DNA from: Rhodobacter sp.
GTDB taxonomy: Bacteria > Pseudomonadota > Alphaproteobacteria > Rhodobacterales > Rhodobacteraceae
Direction: 5' to 3'
Assembly: GCA_020251025.1 (NCBI GenBank)
Contig: JADCDI010000007.1
Coordinates: forward strand, 1 to 62,061
DNA length: 62,061 nucleotides
The position numbers were made by a program, and so were the translations under genes. Under the pieces are notes generated by a model, which was given only the letters and a program-made list of their open reading frames with translations, had not been told where the DNA came from and ran no database searches. Of this stretch, positions 45,812 to 54,821 are shown piece by piece; position 1 is the first letter of the stretch; each line of letters opens with the position of its first letter.

Positions 45812-46662
45812 CACACCCTTCCCAGGGCAAAGCCCTTGGCGATGTAGTTGCGCACGAACCAGATCACGAGCGCGCCGGGGATGATCGTCAGCACGCCGGC
45901 CGCGGCCAGAACACCCCAGTCCATCCCCGAGGCGGAAACCGTGCGCGTCATGATCGCCGCGATGGGCTTGGCGTTGACCGCCGTCAGCGTGCGCGACAAA
46001 AGCAGCTCCACCCAGGAAAACATGAAGCAGAAAAAGGCGGCAACCCCGATGCCGCTGGCAATCAGCGGCATGAAGATGCGGATGAAGAAGCGCGGAAAGG
46101 AGTAGCCGTCGATATAGGCGGTCTCGTCGATTTCCTTCGGCACGCCGCGCATGAACCCTTCCAGAATCCAGACCGCAAGGGGCACGTTGAACAGGCAATG
46201 CGCCAGCGCCACCGCGATATGCGTGTCAAATAGCCCGACCGAGGAATAAAGCTGGAAGAACGGCAGCGCAAAGACCGCCGGCGGCGACATGCGGTTGGTC
46301 AGAAGCCAGAAGAACAGCTGCTTGTCGCCCATGAAGCTGTAGCGGCTGAAGGCATAGGCCGCCGGAAGCGCCACGGTCAGCGAGATGACGGTGTTCATCA
46401 CCACATAGATCAGCGAGTTGACATAGCCCATGTACCAGCTTGGGTCGGTCAGGATCACCGCATAATTGCCCAAGGTGAAGGTCTGCGGGAACAGGGTGAA
46501 GGTGCCCGTGATCTCCTCGTTCGTCTTGAAGCTCATGTTCACGAGCCAATAGATCGGCAGCATCAGAAACAGGATGTAAAGCGTCATGACCAGCGCCGAT
46601 CCCCTGACGCGCGGCAAGGCGCGCGGCGCGGTGCGGGGTGTGGCAAGGGGGGTGGCAGACAT
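45811..46662 (-). CDS. glpQ: Glycerol ABC transporter permease GlpQ
   Basis: 283 residues, MalG-type inner-membrane permease with six helices. The EAA loop that docks on the ATPases is seen around GVPKEIDETAYIDGYSFPRF, followed by IFMPLIASGIGVAAFF. It abuts glpP directly and is coupled to glpU. Confidence 0.93.
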   Translation of the reverse strand: MSATPLATPRTAPRALPRVRGSALVMTLYILFLMLPIYWLVNMSFKTNEEITGTFTLFPQTFTLGNYAVILTDPSWYMGYVNSLIYVVMNTVISLTVALPAAYAFSRYSFMGDKQLFFWLLTNRMSPPAVFALPFFQLYSSVGLFDTHIAVALAHCLFNVPLAVWILEGFMRGVPKEIDETAYIDGYSFPRFFIRIFMPLIASGIGVAAFFCFMFSWVELLLSRTLTAVNAKPIAAIMTRTVSASGMDWGVLAAAGVLTIIPGALVIWFVRNYIAKGFALGRV

Positions 46663-47535
46663 TCAGCGCACCTCTTCTTTGTCGATGTTGGTCATGACGG
46701 TGTAGAAAACCCAGGACACCAGCAGGATCACCAGGAAGTACATGATCGAAAAGGCGGCTGCGGGGCCAAGGTCAAACTGCCCGACCGCCATTTTCACAAG
46801 ATCGATCGACAGGAAGGTGGTGGCATTGCCCGGACCGCCGCCCGTGACCACGAAGGGTTCGGTATAGATCATGAAACTGTCCATGAAACGCAACAGCACC
46901 GCAATCAGCAGCACCCCCCGCATCTTGGGCAGTTCGATATAGCGGAACACCTTCCAGCGGCTGGCCTGATCGATCTTGGCGGCCTGATAATAGGCCTGCG
47001 GGATCGATTGCAGCCCGGCATAGCACAGCAGCGCGATCAGCGAGGTCCAGTGCCAGACATCCATGACGATGATCGTGGCCCAGGCATCGAAGGCGTCGCT
47101 GGTATAGTTGTAGTCCAGCCCCAGCACCGCCAGCGTATGGCCCAGCAGGCCGATGTCGACGCGCCCGAAGATCTGCCAGATGGTCCCGACAACGTTGAAC
47201 GGGATCAGCAGCGGCAGCGACATCAGCACCAGACAGACCGAAGCCCAGAACCCCTTCTTGGGCATGTTCAGCGCGATGAAGATGCCCAGCGGCACCTGGA
47301 TGGCCAGAACGATGGCCGAGAACATGACCTGCCGGCCCAGCGCGTTCCAAAGCCGGTCGGAACCCAGCATCTCTTCGAACCATTCCAGCCCGGCCCAGAA
47401 GAATTCATTGTCCCCGAAGGTATCCTGCACGGAATAGTTGACCACGGTCATCAGCGGGACAACGGCCGAAAAGGCGACCAGCACCAGCACCGGCAGGACA
47501 AGGAACCAGGCCTTCTGATTGGGGGTCTTGTCCAT
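46663..47535 (-). CDS. glpP: Glycerol ABC transporter permease GlpP
   Basis: 290 residues, MalF-type permease with six predicted helices. The EAA-type loop appears as LQSIPQAYYQAAKIDQASRW followed by KVFRYIELPKMRG. Its start overlaps the glpT stop by one base (TGATG). It forms the membrane channel with GlpQ. Confidence 0.93.
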   Translation of the reverse strand: MDKTPNQKAWFLVLPVLVLVAFSAVVPLMTVVNYSVQDTFGDNEFFWAGLEWFEEMLGSDRLWNALGRQVMFSAIVLAIQVPLGIFIALNMPKKGFWASVCLVLMSLPLLIPFNVVGTIWQIFGRVDIGLLGHTLAVLGLDYNYTSDAFDAWATIIVMDVWHWTSLIALLCYAGLQSIPQAYYQAAKIDQASRWKVFRYIELPKMRGVLLIAVLLRFMDSFMIYTEPFVVTGGGPGNATTFLSIDLVKMAVGQFDLGPAAAFSIMYFLVILLVSWVFYTVMTNIDKEEVR

Positions 47536-48629
47536 CAGGCGGCCCTCCCCGGCTGGCGGCCCTGCGGGCTGACGCGCCAGTCATCGGCATAGACCCCGAT
47601 ACGTTCGGGGGCAAAGACAAGGCGCGTCATGTCAGGGGACAGGGTGGTGCCCTCTTCGACGACGGCGTTGATCTCGGTCCCGTTGAAATCGGCGCGCACG
47701 ATGCGGTGGCGGCCCACATCCTCAATCCGGCGGATGGTCACGGGCAGCCCCTCTGCCGCCGTCAGGCTGACGAATTCGGGGCGGATGCCGATCTGCACAT
47801 GCCCGCGCGGCGTGCCATAGGCGGCACCCAGCGGCAGGCTGACACCGGCAACCGTTGCCCGGTTGCCCTCGACCGCAGCCTCCAGCAGGTTCATGCCGGG
47901 CGAGCCGATGAAATAACCGACGAAGGTATGTTCGGGTGTGTCGAACAGATCCTGCGGCGTGCCCGTCTGCACGACGCGGCCGTCATACATCACGACAACC
48001 CTGTCCGCAAAGGTCAGCGCCTCGGTCTGGTCGTGGGTGACGTAGATCATCGTATGGCCGAATTCGCGGTGCAGCGATTTCAGCTGCGTGCGCAATTCCC
48101 ATTTCATATGCGGGTCGATGACGGTCAGCGGTTCGTCGAACAGGATAGCGTTCACATCCTCGCGCACCATGCCGCGCCCCAGGCTGATCTTCTGCTTTGC
48201 ATCCGCCGTCAGGCCCCGCGCCTTGCGGCCAAGCTCCGCCTCCATCCCGATCATCCGGGCGATCTGGGCGACGCGCGAGGCGACATAAGCGGGGTCCATG
48301 CCCCGGTTGCGCAGGGGGAAAGCCAGATTGTCGCGCACCGTCATGGTGTCGTAGACAACCGGAAACTGGAACACCTGGGCGATGTTGCGGTCTGACGTGG
48401 CGGCATCGGTCACGTCGCGGTCGCCAAACAGCACGCGCCCCTGCGAGGGGCGCACAAGGCCCGAAATGATGTTCAGAAGCGTGGTCTTGCCGCAACCGGA
48501 GGAGCCGAGCAGCGCATAGGCCCCGCCATCTTCCCAGACATGGTCCATTTGCTTGAGCGCAAAATCCGCCTCGCCCTTCGGATCGGCAAAGTAGGAATGC
48601 GCCAGGTTTGACAGTGTGATCCGTGCCAT
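47535..48629 (-). CDS. glpT: Glycerol ABC transporter ATP-binding protein GlpT
   Basis: 364 residues. Walker A SSGCGKTTLL, Q-loop QVFQFPVVYDT, Walker B NAILFDEP and the H-loop IYVTHDQTEAL are intact. The LSGGQ signature is replaced by LTADAKQKISLGRGM, a known trait of GlpT. A C-terminal TOBE-type regulatory domain follows. It pairs with GlpS to form a heterodimer, so only one of the two ATP sites should have a normal signature. Start ATG 48629; the frame extends upstream inside glpS as a shadow. Confidence 0.92.
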   Translation of the reverse strand: MARITLSNLAHSYFADPKGEADFALKQMDHVWEDGGAYALLGSSGCGKTTLLNIISGLVRPSQGRVLFGDRDVTDAATSDRNIAQVFQFPVVYDTMTVRDNLAFPLRNRGMDPAYVASRVAQIARMIGMEAELGRKARGLTADAKQKISLGRGMVREDVNAILFDEPLTVIDPHMKWELRTQLKSLHREFGHTMIYVTHDQTEALTFADRVVVMYDGRVVQTGTPQDLFDTPEHTFVGYFIGSPGMNLLEAAVEGNRATVAGVSLPLGAAYGTPRGHVQIGIRPEFVSLTAAEGLPVTIRRIEDVGRHRIVRADFNGTEINAVVEEGTTLSPDMTRLVFAPERIGVYADDWRVSPQGRQPGRAA

Positions 48630-48639
48630 GCGGTTCCTC

Positions 48640-49728
48640 TCAGGCGGCCAGCGCATAGGCGGCGGGGGCCACCAGTGCGCCGTCTTTGTCAAAGACATAG
48701 ACATGGACGGGGTCAAGCCAGACCGACACTTCGGTACCCGGGGCAAGGTCATGCACGCCCGGCACCAGACCGACCCAGCGGTCTGACCCGTGGACCAGAT
48801 GCAGGAAGCTTTCCGATCCGGTGATTTCCGTCACCGCCACCTTGCAGGGAAAAGCAACCGAAGCACCGGAATGGGCGTTCAGCGACAGGTGGTTGGCACG
48901 GAAACCGGCCAGGTAGCGGCCATCGGGCAAGGCCGCGAGGGGGCCATCCGCGGGCGCATTGGCCAGATCGCCGAAGCTGACGCGGTGGCCCTTCTTGACG
49001 CAGGGGACAAAGTTCATCGGCGGATCGGAAAAGACGCGCGCCGTTGTGGCATCCGCAGGGTGGCGGTAGACCTGCGGGGTGGGGCCGAACTGGGTGACGC
49101 GGCCTTCCCAAAGGGTTGCGGTCTGCCCCCCCAGCAACAGCGCCTCTTCCGGCTCGGTGGTGGCGTAGACAAAGATCGCGCCGGATTCCTCGAAGATCTT
49201 CGGAATTTCGGCGCGCAATTCCTCGCGCAGCTTGTAGTCAAGGTTCGCCAGCGGCTCGTCCAGCAGGACAAGCCCTGCATCCTTTACCAGGGCGCGGGCC
49301 AGCGCGCAGCGCTGCTGCTGCCCGCCGGACAACTCCAGCGGCTTGCGCGACAAAAGCGGCGTCAGTTTCATGATGTCCGAGGTTTTGCGCACGGCGCGGT
49401 CGATCTCTGCCTCGGACTTGCCCATCAGGCGCAAGGGAGAGGCGATGTTGTCATAGACCGACATCGAGGGATAGTTGATGAACTGCTGATAGACCATCGC
49501 CACCTTGCGGTCCTGCACGCGCATCCCGGTCACATCGGTGCCGTTCCAGCGCACACGGCCCGCGCTGGGCACATCAAGGCCCGCCATCAGGCGCATCAGG
49601 GTCGTCTTGCCCGACAGGGTCGGGCCCAGCAGCACGTTCATGGTGCCGCGTTCCAGCGTCAGATGGGTCGGGTGGATATGGATACGCCCGGCCACAAGTT
49701 TTGTCACACCGTCCAGTTCCAGCGTCAT
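48640..49728 (-). CDS. glpS: Glycerol ABC transporter ATP-binding protein GlpS
   Basis: 362 residues. Walker A is the variant LLGPTLSGKTTLMR, the signature is normal (LELSGGQQQRCALARAL) and Walker B is LVLLDEPLANLD. The H-loop His is missing: where THD is expected the protein reads VYATTEPEEAL. A TOBE-like C-terminal domain follows. It complements GlpT, which keeps the H-loop but lacks the signature. I start at ATG 49728, 13 bases after glpD; the annotated frame could begin earlier, inside glpD. Confidence 0.92.
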   Translation of the reverse strand: MTLELDGVTKLVAGRIHIHPTHLTLERGTMNVLLGPTLSGKTTLMRLMAGLDVPSAGRVRWNGTDVTGMRVQDRKVAMVYQQFINYPSMSVYDNIASPLRLMGKSEAEIDRAVRKTSDIMKLTPLLSRKPLELSGGQQQRCALARALVKDAGLVLLDEPLANLDYKLREELRAEIPKIFEESGAIFVYATTEPEEALLLGGQTATLWEGRVTQFGPTPQVYRHPADATTARVFSDPPMNFVPCVKKGHRVSFGDLANAPADGPLAALPDGRYLAGFRANHLSLNAHSGASVAFPCKVAVTEITGSESFLHLVHGSDRWVGLVPGVHDLAPGTEVSVWLDPVHVYVFDKDGALVAPAAYALAA

Positions 49729-49741
49729 CGCCCCAGCCCCG

Positions 49742-51331
49742 TCATTCTGCCGCCGCCCGGTCATGTTCGCCTGTCATGAAGGCATCAATTTCCGCGATCT
49801 GGTCAAGCGTCAGGCGCAACCCCAGCTTGCTGCGGCGCCACACCACATCCTGCGCGGTGCGGGCATATTCACGGGTGATCAGCCAGCGCAGCTCGGCCTC
49901 GGTCAGCGTGGCCCCGAAGGACCGGCCCAGATCGGCAGCGGTGCGGGCGGCGCCCAGCACCTGCCGCGCCTCGGTGCCGTAGGCGCGCACCAGCCGCCCG
50001 GCCCAGTAAGCATCAAGGAAAGGATACTCGCGCCGCAGCCGATCAGTCAGGGCCGCCGCGCCGTCCACAGGAAAATCACCGCCGGGCAAGGCAACGCCTG
50101 CAGTCCATTTGCCGGTCGCCTTCGGAAAGAAGGGCGTCAGCTTTTCCAGCACCGATTCCGCCAGACGGCGGTACGTGGTGATCTTGCCGCCAAAGACGTT
50201 GAGCAGCGGTGCCCCGGCGGTATCCAGGCTGAGCACATAATCCCGCGTCGCCGCCGTGGCCGATGTGGCACCGTCGTCATAAAGCGGGCGCACGCCCGAA
50301 TAGGTCCAGACGATATCGGCGCGCGTCACCGGCCTTTCGAAATAGCGCGAGGCGAAGGCGCAGAGATAATCCTGTTCTTCGGGCGTGCAGACGGCATCGC
50401 CGGGCCTGCCCTTGTGATCCTGATCGGTGGTGCCGATCAGGGTGAAGTCCTGCTCATAGGGAATGGCAAAGATGATCCGGCCGTCTTCGCCCTGAAAGAA
50501 ATAGCATTTGTCGTGATCGTAAAGCTTTCGGGTCACGATATGGCTGCCGCGCACCAGCCGCACGCCTTCGCCGGAGTTGACCCGCAGCACGCCGCGCACG
50601 ACATCCTGAACCCAGGGACCGCCTGCGTTCACGACAGCCCGCGCTGCGACCACCTCTTGCGGGCCGCCGTCATGGGCCACCGTTACCTGCCACAGATCTG
50701 CGCCGCGTTCGGCCGAAAGCACCTTGCTGCGGGTCATGATGCGGGCACCGCGCGCCTCGGCATCGCGGGCGTTCAGCACGACAAGGCGCGAATCCTCGAC
50801 CCAGCAATCAGAGTATTCATAGGCTTTGGAAAAGCGCTTTTGCAGCGGCTTGCCCACGGGATCGCTGCGCAGATCAACCGTGCGGGTACCCGGCAGAATT
50901 TTCCTGCCCCCCAGATGGTCATAAAGGAAAAGACCCAGGCGGATCAGCCAGGCAGGGCGGCGGCCCTTCATCCAGGGCATCACCCGCGAGAGCAGCCGCG
51001 AGGTGGGCGTCTGCCCTTCAAAGCGCATCCCGGCGCTGTAGGGCAGCACAAAGCGCATCGGCCAGCTGATATGGGGCATCGCACGCAACAGGGTTTCGCG
51101 TTCAGACAGCGATTCCCGCACCAGATGGAATTCGAAGTATTCCAGATAGCGCAGCCCGCCATGAAACAGCTTGGTCGAGGCGCTGGAGGTGGCCTGCGCC
51201 AGATCCCCCATTTCGGCAAGCACCACCGACAGGCCGCGTCCGGCGGCATCGCGGGCAACCCCGCAGCCGTTGATGCCCCCACCGATCACAAACAGATCGA
51301 CCGGGCCGCGATGGTCCCCGTGATGCGGCAA
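49742..51331 (-). CDS. glpD: Glycerol-3-phosphate dehydrogenase (aerobic, FAD)
   Basis: About 529 residues. GlpD oxidises glycerol 3-phosphate to dihydroxyacetone phosphate at the inner membrane and passes electrons to quinone. The FAD motif is VDLFVIGGGINGCGVARDAA; STKLFHGGLRYLEYF and DVVWRRSKLGL are characteristic. No ATG is near the start. The TTG at 51331 has GGGGGA six bases upstream and is my choice; a TTG at 51358 is the alternative. First gene of the glp operon. No glycerol kinase gene is present in the window. Confidence 0.93.
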   Translation of the reverse strand: MPHHGDHRGPVDLFVIGGGINGCGVARDAAGRGLSVVLAEMGDLAQATSSASTKLFHGGLRYLEYFEFHLVRESLSERETLLRAMPHISWPMRFVLPYSAGMRFEGQTPTSRLLSRVMPWMKGRRPAWLIRLGLFLYDHLGGRKILPGTRTVDLRSDPVGKPLQKRFSKAYEYSDCWVEDSRLVVLNARDAEARGARIMTRSKVLSAERGADLWQVTVAHDGGPQEVVAARAVVNAGGPWVQDVVRGVLRVNSGEGVRLVRGSHIVTRKLYDHDKCYFFQGEDGRIIFAIPYEQDFTLIGTTDQDHKGRPGDAVCTPEEQDYLCAFASRYFERPVTRADIVWTYSGVRPLYDDGATSATAATRDYVLSLDTAGAPLLNVFGGKITTYRRLAESVLEKLTPFFPKATGKWTAGVALPGGDFPVDGAAALTDRLRREYPFLDAYWAGRLVRAYGTEARQVLGAARTAADLGRSFGATLTEAELRWLITREYARTAQDVVWRRSKLGLRLTLDQIAEIDAFMTGEHDRAAAE

Positions 51332-51542
51332 CTTTGGTCCCCCAACAGGGTTGCACAATCGGGGGAGACCGGTACCCGTGTCAATCTTTGTTTTCGTTCA
51401 TGTTCGCTTTTGGCAGAATCGCGCATCTTTCCGTCATCCCTTCTGCCCTTTTCGCTGCGGTGCCGCAGCGTTTTTGCAAAGCAGCATGCTTGACCGCGCC
51501 GGAACTGCGCGCCTAGATCGTCAAAACAGACGGGACATTGCC
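51332..51542. promoter_or_regulatory. glpD-glpR divergent control region with terminator-like palindrome
   Basis: About 210 bases between divergent genes. TTCG-containing blocks repeat at 10-base spacing (TTTTCGTTCA then TGTTCGCTTT, 51391-51410); ATGTTCG resembles a half-site of the known GlpR operator. Further in, CGCTGCGG/CCGCAGCG (51453-51470, two-base loop) is followed by TTTTT, which on the plus strand looks like an intrinsic terminator or attenuator in the glpR leader. Confidence 0.5.
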
Positions 51543-52304
51543 GTGGCGCTGAGCTTTCGCCAGACCGAAATCCTGGACATCGCGCGCAGCGAGGGCCGCG
51601 TGATCGTGGACCAGCTTGCAGACCGCTTCGGTGTCACGCTTCAGACGATCCGGCGCGATCTGACCGACCTGTCGGATGCAGGTTTGCTGGACCGGGTCTA
51701 CGGCGGGGCGGTGATCCGCAAGGGGGTGGCCAACATCGGGTATCAGGAACGACGCCGCCTGAATGAAGAGGCAAAGGCGGCGATCGCGCGCATCTGTGCG
51801 CGGGCCATTCCCGACAACAGTTCGCTGTTTCTCAACATCGGCACAACGACCGAGGCGGTGGCGCGCGAGCTGCTGGGGCACCGCAACCTGACGGTGGTGA
51901 CCAACAACATGAATGTCGCCAACATTCTGGTGGCGAATGAAAGCTGCGAGATCATGGTGGCGGGCGGTGTCCTGCGCCGGTCCGACGGCGGGCTGGTGGG
52001 TGACCTTACCGCGCAGTTCATCGAGCAGTTCAAGGTGGATTTCGCAATCATCGGGGCCTCGGCGCTGGATGCGGATGGCGACCTTCTGGATTTCGACCTG
52101 CAGGAGGTGCGCGTCAGCCAGGCACTGATCCGGCGGGCGCGGCGGACCTTTCTGGTGGCGGACGCCTCGAAGTTTCAGCGCAGCGCACCGGTGCGGATCG
52201 TGTCCCTGCGCGACATCGATACGCTTTACACCGACAAGCCGCTGTCGCCAGAGCTGGCCGCGCAGTGCCGCGAATGGCAGACCGAGGTTGCCCTGAGTGC
52301 GTAA
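51543..52304 (+). CDS. glpR: Glycerol operon repressor GlpR (DeoR family)
   Basis: 253 residues, typical for DeoR/GlpR. The N-terminal HTH reads RQTEILDIARSEGRVIVDQL, then ADRFGVTLQTIRRDLTDL. The DeoR effector domain contains LFLNIGTTTEAVA and KVDFAIIGASALDADG. Glycerol 3-phosphate is the expected inducer. I start at GTG 51543, where family similarity begins; an ATG at 51486 would add 19 residues. Divergent from glpD. Confidence 0.9.
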   Translation: MALSFRQTEILDIARSEGRVIVDQLADRFGVTLQTIRRDLTDLSDAGLLDRVYGGAVIRKGVANIGYQERRRLNEEAKAAIARICARAIPDNSSLFLNIGTTTEAVARELLGHRNLTVVTNNMNVANILVANESCEIMVAGGVLRRSDGGLVGDLTAQFIEQFKVDFAIIGASALDADGDLLDFDLQEVRVSQALIRRARRTFLVADASKFQRSAPVRIVSLRDIDTLYTDKPLSPELAAQCREWQTEVALSA

Positions 52305-52409
52305 GGGGGCCGGTGGGCCCAAAGGTGCAAGTCAGGGACATGGCGCTGACGTCACCGGACCTGCATGATCCTGGCCGTACCGGGGGCGGGCAGGCGCGAC
52401 ACCGGATCC

Positions 52410-52680
52410 TGCGCGGGCCGGGGGTGGGCAAGGGCGGTGCCGGTCAGGGCGCTGGCGGGCGGGCGGATCGCCGGGGCGGCACTTGATGTGTCCGACGACC
52501 GGCCGCTGCCGCATGACAGCACGCTGCGCGCCTTGGGCACCGTCATCCTGGCACCGCCTGCCGCAGGGATCACCGAAGACGGTGGCGGAAAAGACCCTGT
52601 GCATTCTGTCGGGCGGGCTGCCCCGGAACTTCTGCCACCCGCTGGTCGCGGCGCGCTGCCGGGCGCGCTTTGCGGTCTGA
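52410..52680 (+). pseudogene. Remnant of a D-isomer-specific 2-hydroxyacid dehydrogenase
   Basis: One frame gives ALAGGRIAGAALDVSDDRPL, then LRALGTVILAPPAAGITED, the C-terminal NAD-domain end of this family. The next part of the match, EKTLCILSGGLPRNFCHPL, is in a different frame. No N-terminal two-thirds exists upstream, so this is a truncated and frameshifted remnant. Confidence 0.7.
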
Positions 52681-52787
52681 CGCGCAGCGGGAACAGGCCG
52701 CACCGGATGCCTTTTCGGGTTGCGGACACGGCAGGGGCACGGTTGCGCCTGATGTGTTCAGGAACACCAAGGCGGGAAGGATCAGCG

Positions 52788-53090
52788 ATGCACAAGCAAA
52801 GCAGTCCGGGGGCTTCGGCGCTGGCCGCAGTCATCGCCTTGGCACCTGGCTTTGCGCAGGTGGCGGCTATCAGGCAGGGGGAAGGCTGAACATCGTGGCT
52901 TCGGCCGGCTGAACCGCACGCGGCGCGACCGGCAAGGCCTTTGACCGGGTCACCAGGTTCGGGGAAGCGACCGGCTGCAAGGTGAACGTCACGACAGCGG
53001 CCAGGCCGGATGGGACTGTGGCGCGGATGAACGGGGGCGGGTCCGGCCTTGTGACCGCGTCGGGAGGGTGCCCCGTTGCGGCGGATCCGA
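52788..53090 (+). pseudogene. Remnant of a polyamine-type ABC substrate-binding protein
   Basis: A signal-peptide-like start (MHKQSSPGASALAAVIAL) with an AAGGAT-type ribosome-binding site is followed, in another frame from 52883, by RLNIVASAG, an in-frame stop, then FDRVTRFGEATGCKVNV, DGTVARMNGGG and GLVTASGG. This matches the mature N-terminus of PotD/PotF-like binding proteins. A frameshift, an internal stop and loss of the remaining ~250 residues make it a pseudogene. Together with the preceding remnant it accounts for most of the gap 52305-53215. Confidence 0.75.
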
Positions 53091-53215
53091 CACGGCGGGC
53101 GGCGGCAAACAGGACCGCGCCGTTGCGCCGCGCGCCCGGACAGCGTTCGGCAGGGTAAGCGGCGGTTGACCGGGTTTTCCTAGCGTCCGTGGTCATCAGC
53201 CCCGGAGGTGTTCCC

Positions 53216-54733
53216 ATGTCGGATGTTTCAGCCGTTCTTGCCCTGCCCTATATCCAGCCGTCCCAGGCCCAGAAGCATGTCACCCATAATGAGGCGCTGC
53301 GCCTGCTGGACGTCATCGTACAGCTTGCCGTTCTGGACCGCACGCGCACCCTGGCCCCCGGGACGGCGGCGATCGGCGACCGCCATATCGTGGCTGCGGG
53401 GGCTTCGGGTGACTGGGCCGGACGGGACGGTGCCATCGCGGTCTTCGACCTGGAAGGCTGGGTCTTCTTTGTCCCGCGCCCGGGCTGGCGGGCAGAGGTT
53501 CTGGCGGACAGCACCAGTGTTGTCTTTTCCGGGTCGGCCTGGGTTGCAGCGGGCGATCTGCCGCAGCGCTTTGTGCAGGTGGGGGTCAATGCGGCCCCCG
53601 ACGCCGTCAACCGGCTTTCGGTTTCGTCCGCCGCGACGCTGTTCAATCATGCCGGGGGCGGGCATCAGCTGAAACTGAACAAGGCGGCGGCGGCCGATAC
53701 GGCAAGCCTTCTGTTCCAGACCGGCTTTTCGGGGCGGGCGGAACTGGGGCTGGCGGGAAATGACGACTTCTCGGTCAAGGTCAGCCCCAATGGGTCGGGG
53801 TTCGTCGAGGCGCTGCGGGTTGCCCCCGGCGGGTCGGTGGCGCTGCCGCAGGGGGTGCTGATGCCGGACGGCACGGCAGGCCAGCCCGCGCTGCGCTTTG
53901 CCGGTGACACCGACACCGGGCTTGCCCGACCCGGCCCGGATCAGATCGCGCTGGTCTGCGGCGGGCAGTCACCGGTGCTGCTGTCGAACGCGGCGCTGCA
54001 GGTGGACGTGGCCGTGGGCGGCACCGGCACACAAAGCGCCAGCCATGATGCCACAGCCGGGCGTCTGGCGCGGGTGTTTCAGGCCGGGGGGGTCTTCGGG
54101 CTGGGGGTGACGCAGGGACAAACACTTGGCGCGCCGGTGGTTTCGGCCAATGCGGTGGCTGTCGCAGGCTGGTACCGGACCGATGCCGCAACAACCGGCC
54201 TGCCGGCGGCGGCCCCGGCAGGGCTGCTGGAGGTGGTTCACGGGACCGGTGGCGACCGGGTGATCCAGCGCTGGACGGCGGTGCCTTCCAGCGGGGCTGC
54301 GGCCGACTGGCAGCGGCATTTTTCCGGCGGGGCCTGGCAGGCCTGGACCATGACCTTCACTCAGGCGACGCTGCTTGGCACGGTGACCCAATCCGGCGGT
54401 GTGCCGACAGGTGCCGTGATCGAGCGTGGCGCGACAGCGGCGGGGGAATTCGTGCGCTTTGCCGACGGCACGCAGATCTGCACCTCGGCGGGGGTTTCGG
54501 TGCCTAACGCCTCAACCGCCAGCGGTTCGCTGTTCCGGTCCGCCACAACTGCCTGGACCTTTCCCAGGGCCTTTGCCGTTACCCCGATGGTCAGCGGCAG
54601 CGTGCAGGATGGCGATTGCTGGCTGGCCGCAGAGACGCCGACCGCAACAGCCGTGTCGCTGCGGGCCGTATCATCGGTCACCAAGGCGGCGGCCCTGACG
54701 CTGCGGGCGATGGCGCTGGGGCGGTGGGTCTGA
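53216..54733 (+). CDS. DUF2793 protein, phage/GTA-like fibre or spike
   Basis: 505 residues. The N-terminal ~100 residues (LALPYIQPSQAQKHVTHNEA, then DGAIAVFDLEGWVFFVPRPG) are DUF2793, found in prophage and gene-transfer-agent proteins. The middle has fibre-like patterns (FAGDTDTGLARPGPDQIALV) and a beta-rich C-terminus with a Trp-rich receptor-like part. In Rhodobacter such a protein contributes to gene-transfer-agent head spikes; the role here is inferred. No structural phage genes are nearby. The ATG at 53216 has a GGAGG ribosome-binding site. Rhamnose genes follow 88 bases later. Confidence 0.8.
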   Translation: MSDVSAVLALPYIQPSQAQKHVTHNEALRLLDVIVQLAVLDRTRTLAPGTAAIGDRHIVAAGASGDWAGRDGAIAVFDLEGWVFFVPRPGWRAEVLADSTSVVFSGSAWVAAGDLPQRFVQVGVNAAPDAVNRLSVSSAATLFNHAGGGHQLKLNKAAAADTASLLFQTGFSGRAELGLAGNDDFSVKVSPNGSGFVEALRVAPGGSVALPQGVLMPDGTAGQPALRFAGDTDTGLARPGPDQIALVCGGQSPVLLSNAALQVDVAVGGTGTQSASHDATAGRLARVFQAGGVFGLGVTQGQTLGAPVVSANAVAVAGWYRTDAATTGLPAAAPAGLLEVVHGTGGDRVIQRWTAVPSSGAAADWQRHFSGGAWQAWTMTFTQATLLGTVTQSGGVPTGAVIERGATAAGEFVRFADGTQICTSAGVSVPNASTASGSLFRSATTAWTFPRAFAVTPMVSGSVQDGDCWLAAETPTATAVSLRAVSSVTKAAALTLRAMALGRWV

Positions 54734-54821
54734 CAGGCGGTCCGTCCCGGCTGAACGACGGTGACAACCCGCGCTGATCTTGCTATGCGCGTGATCGCGA
54801 AAAAACTGTGGGGCAGCGCAG

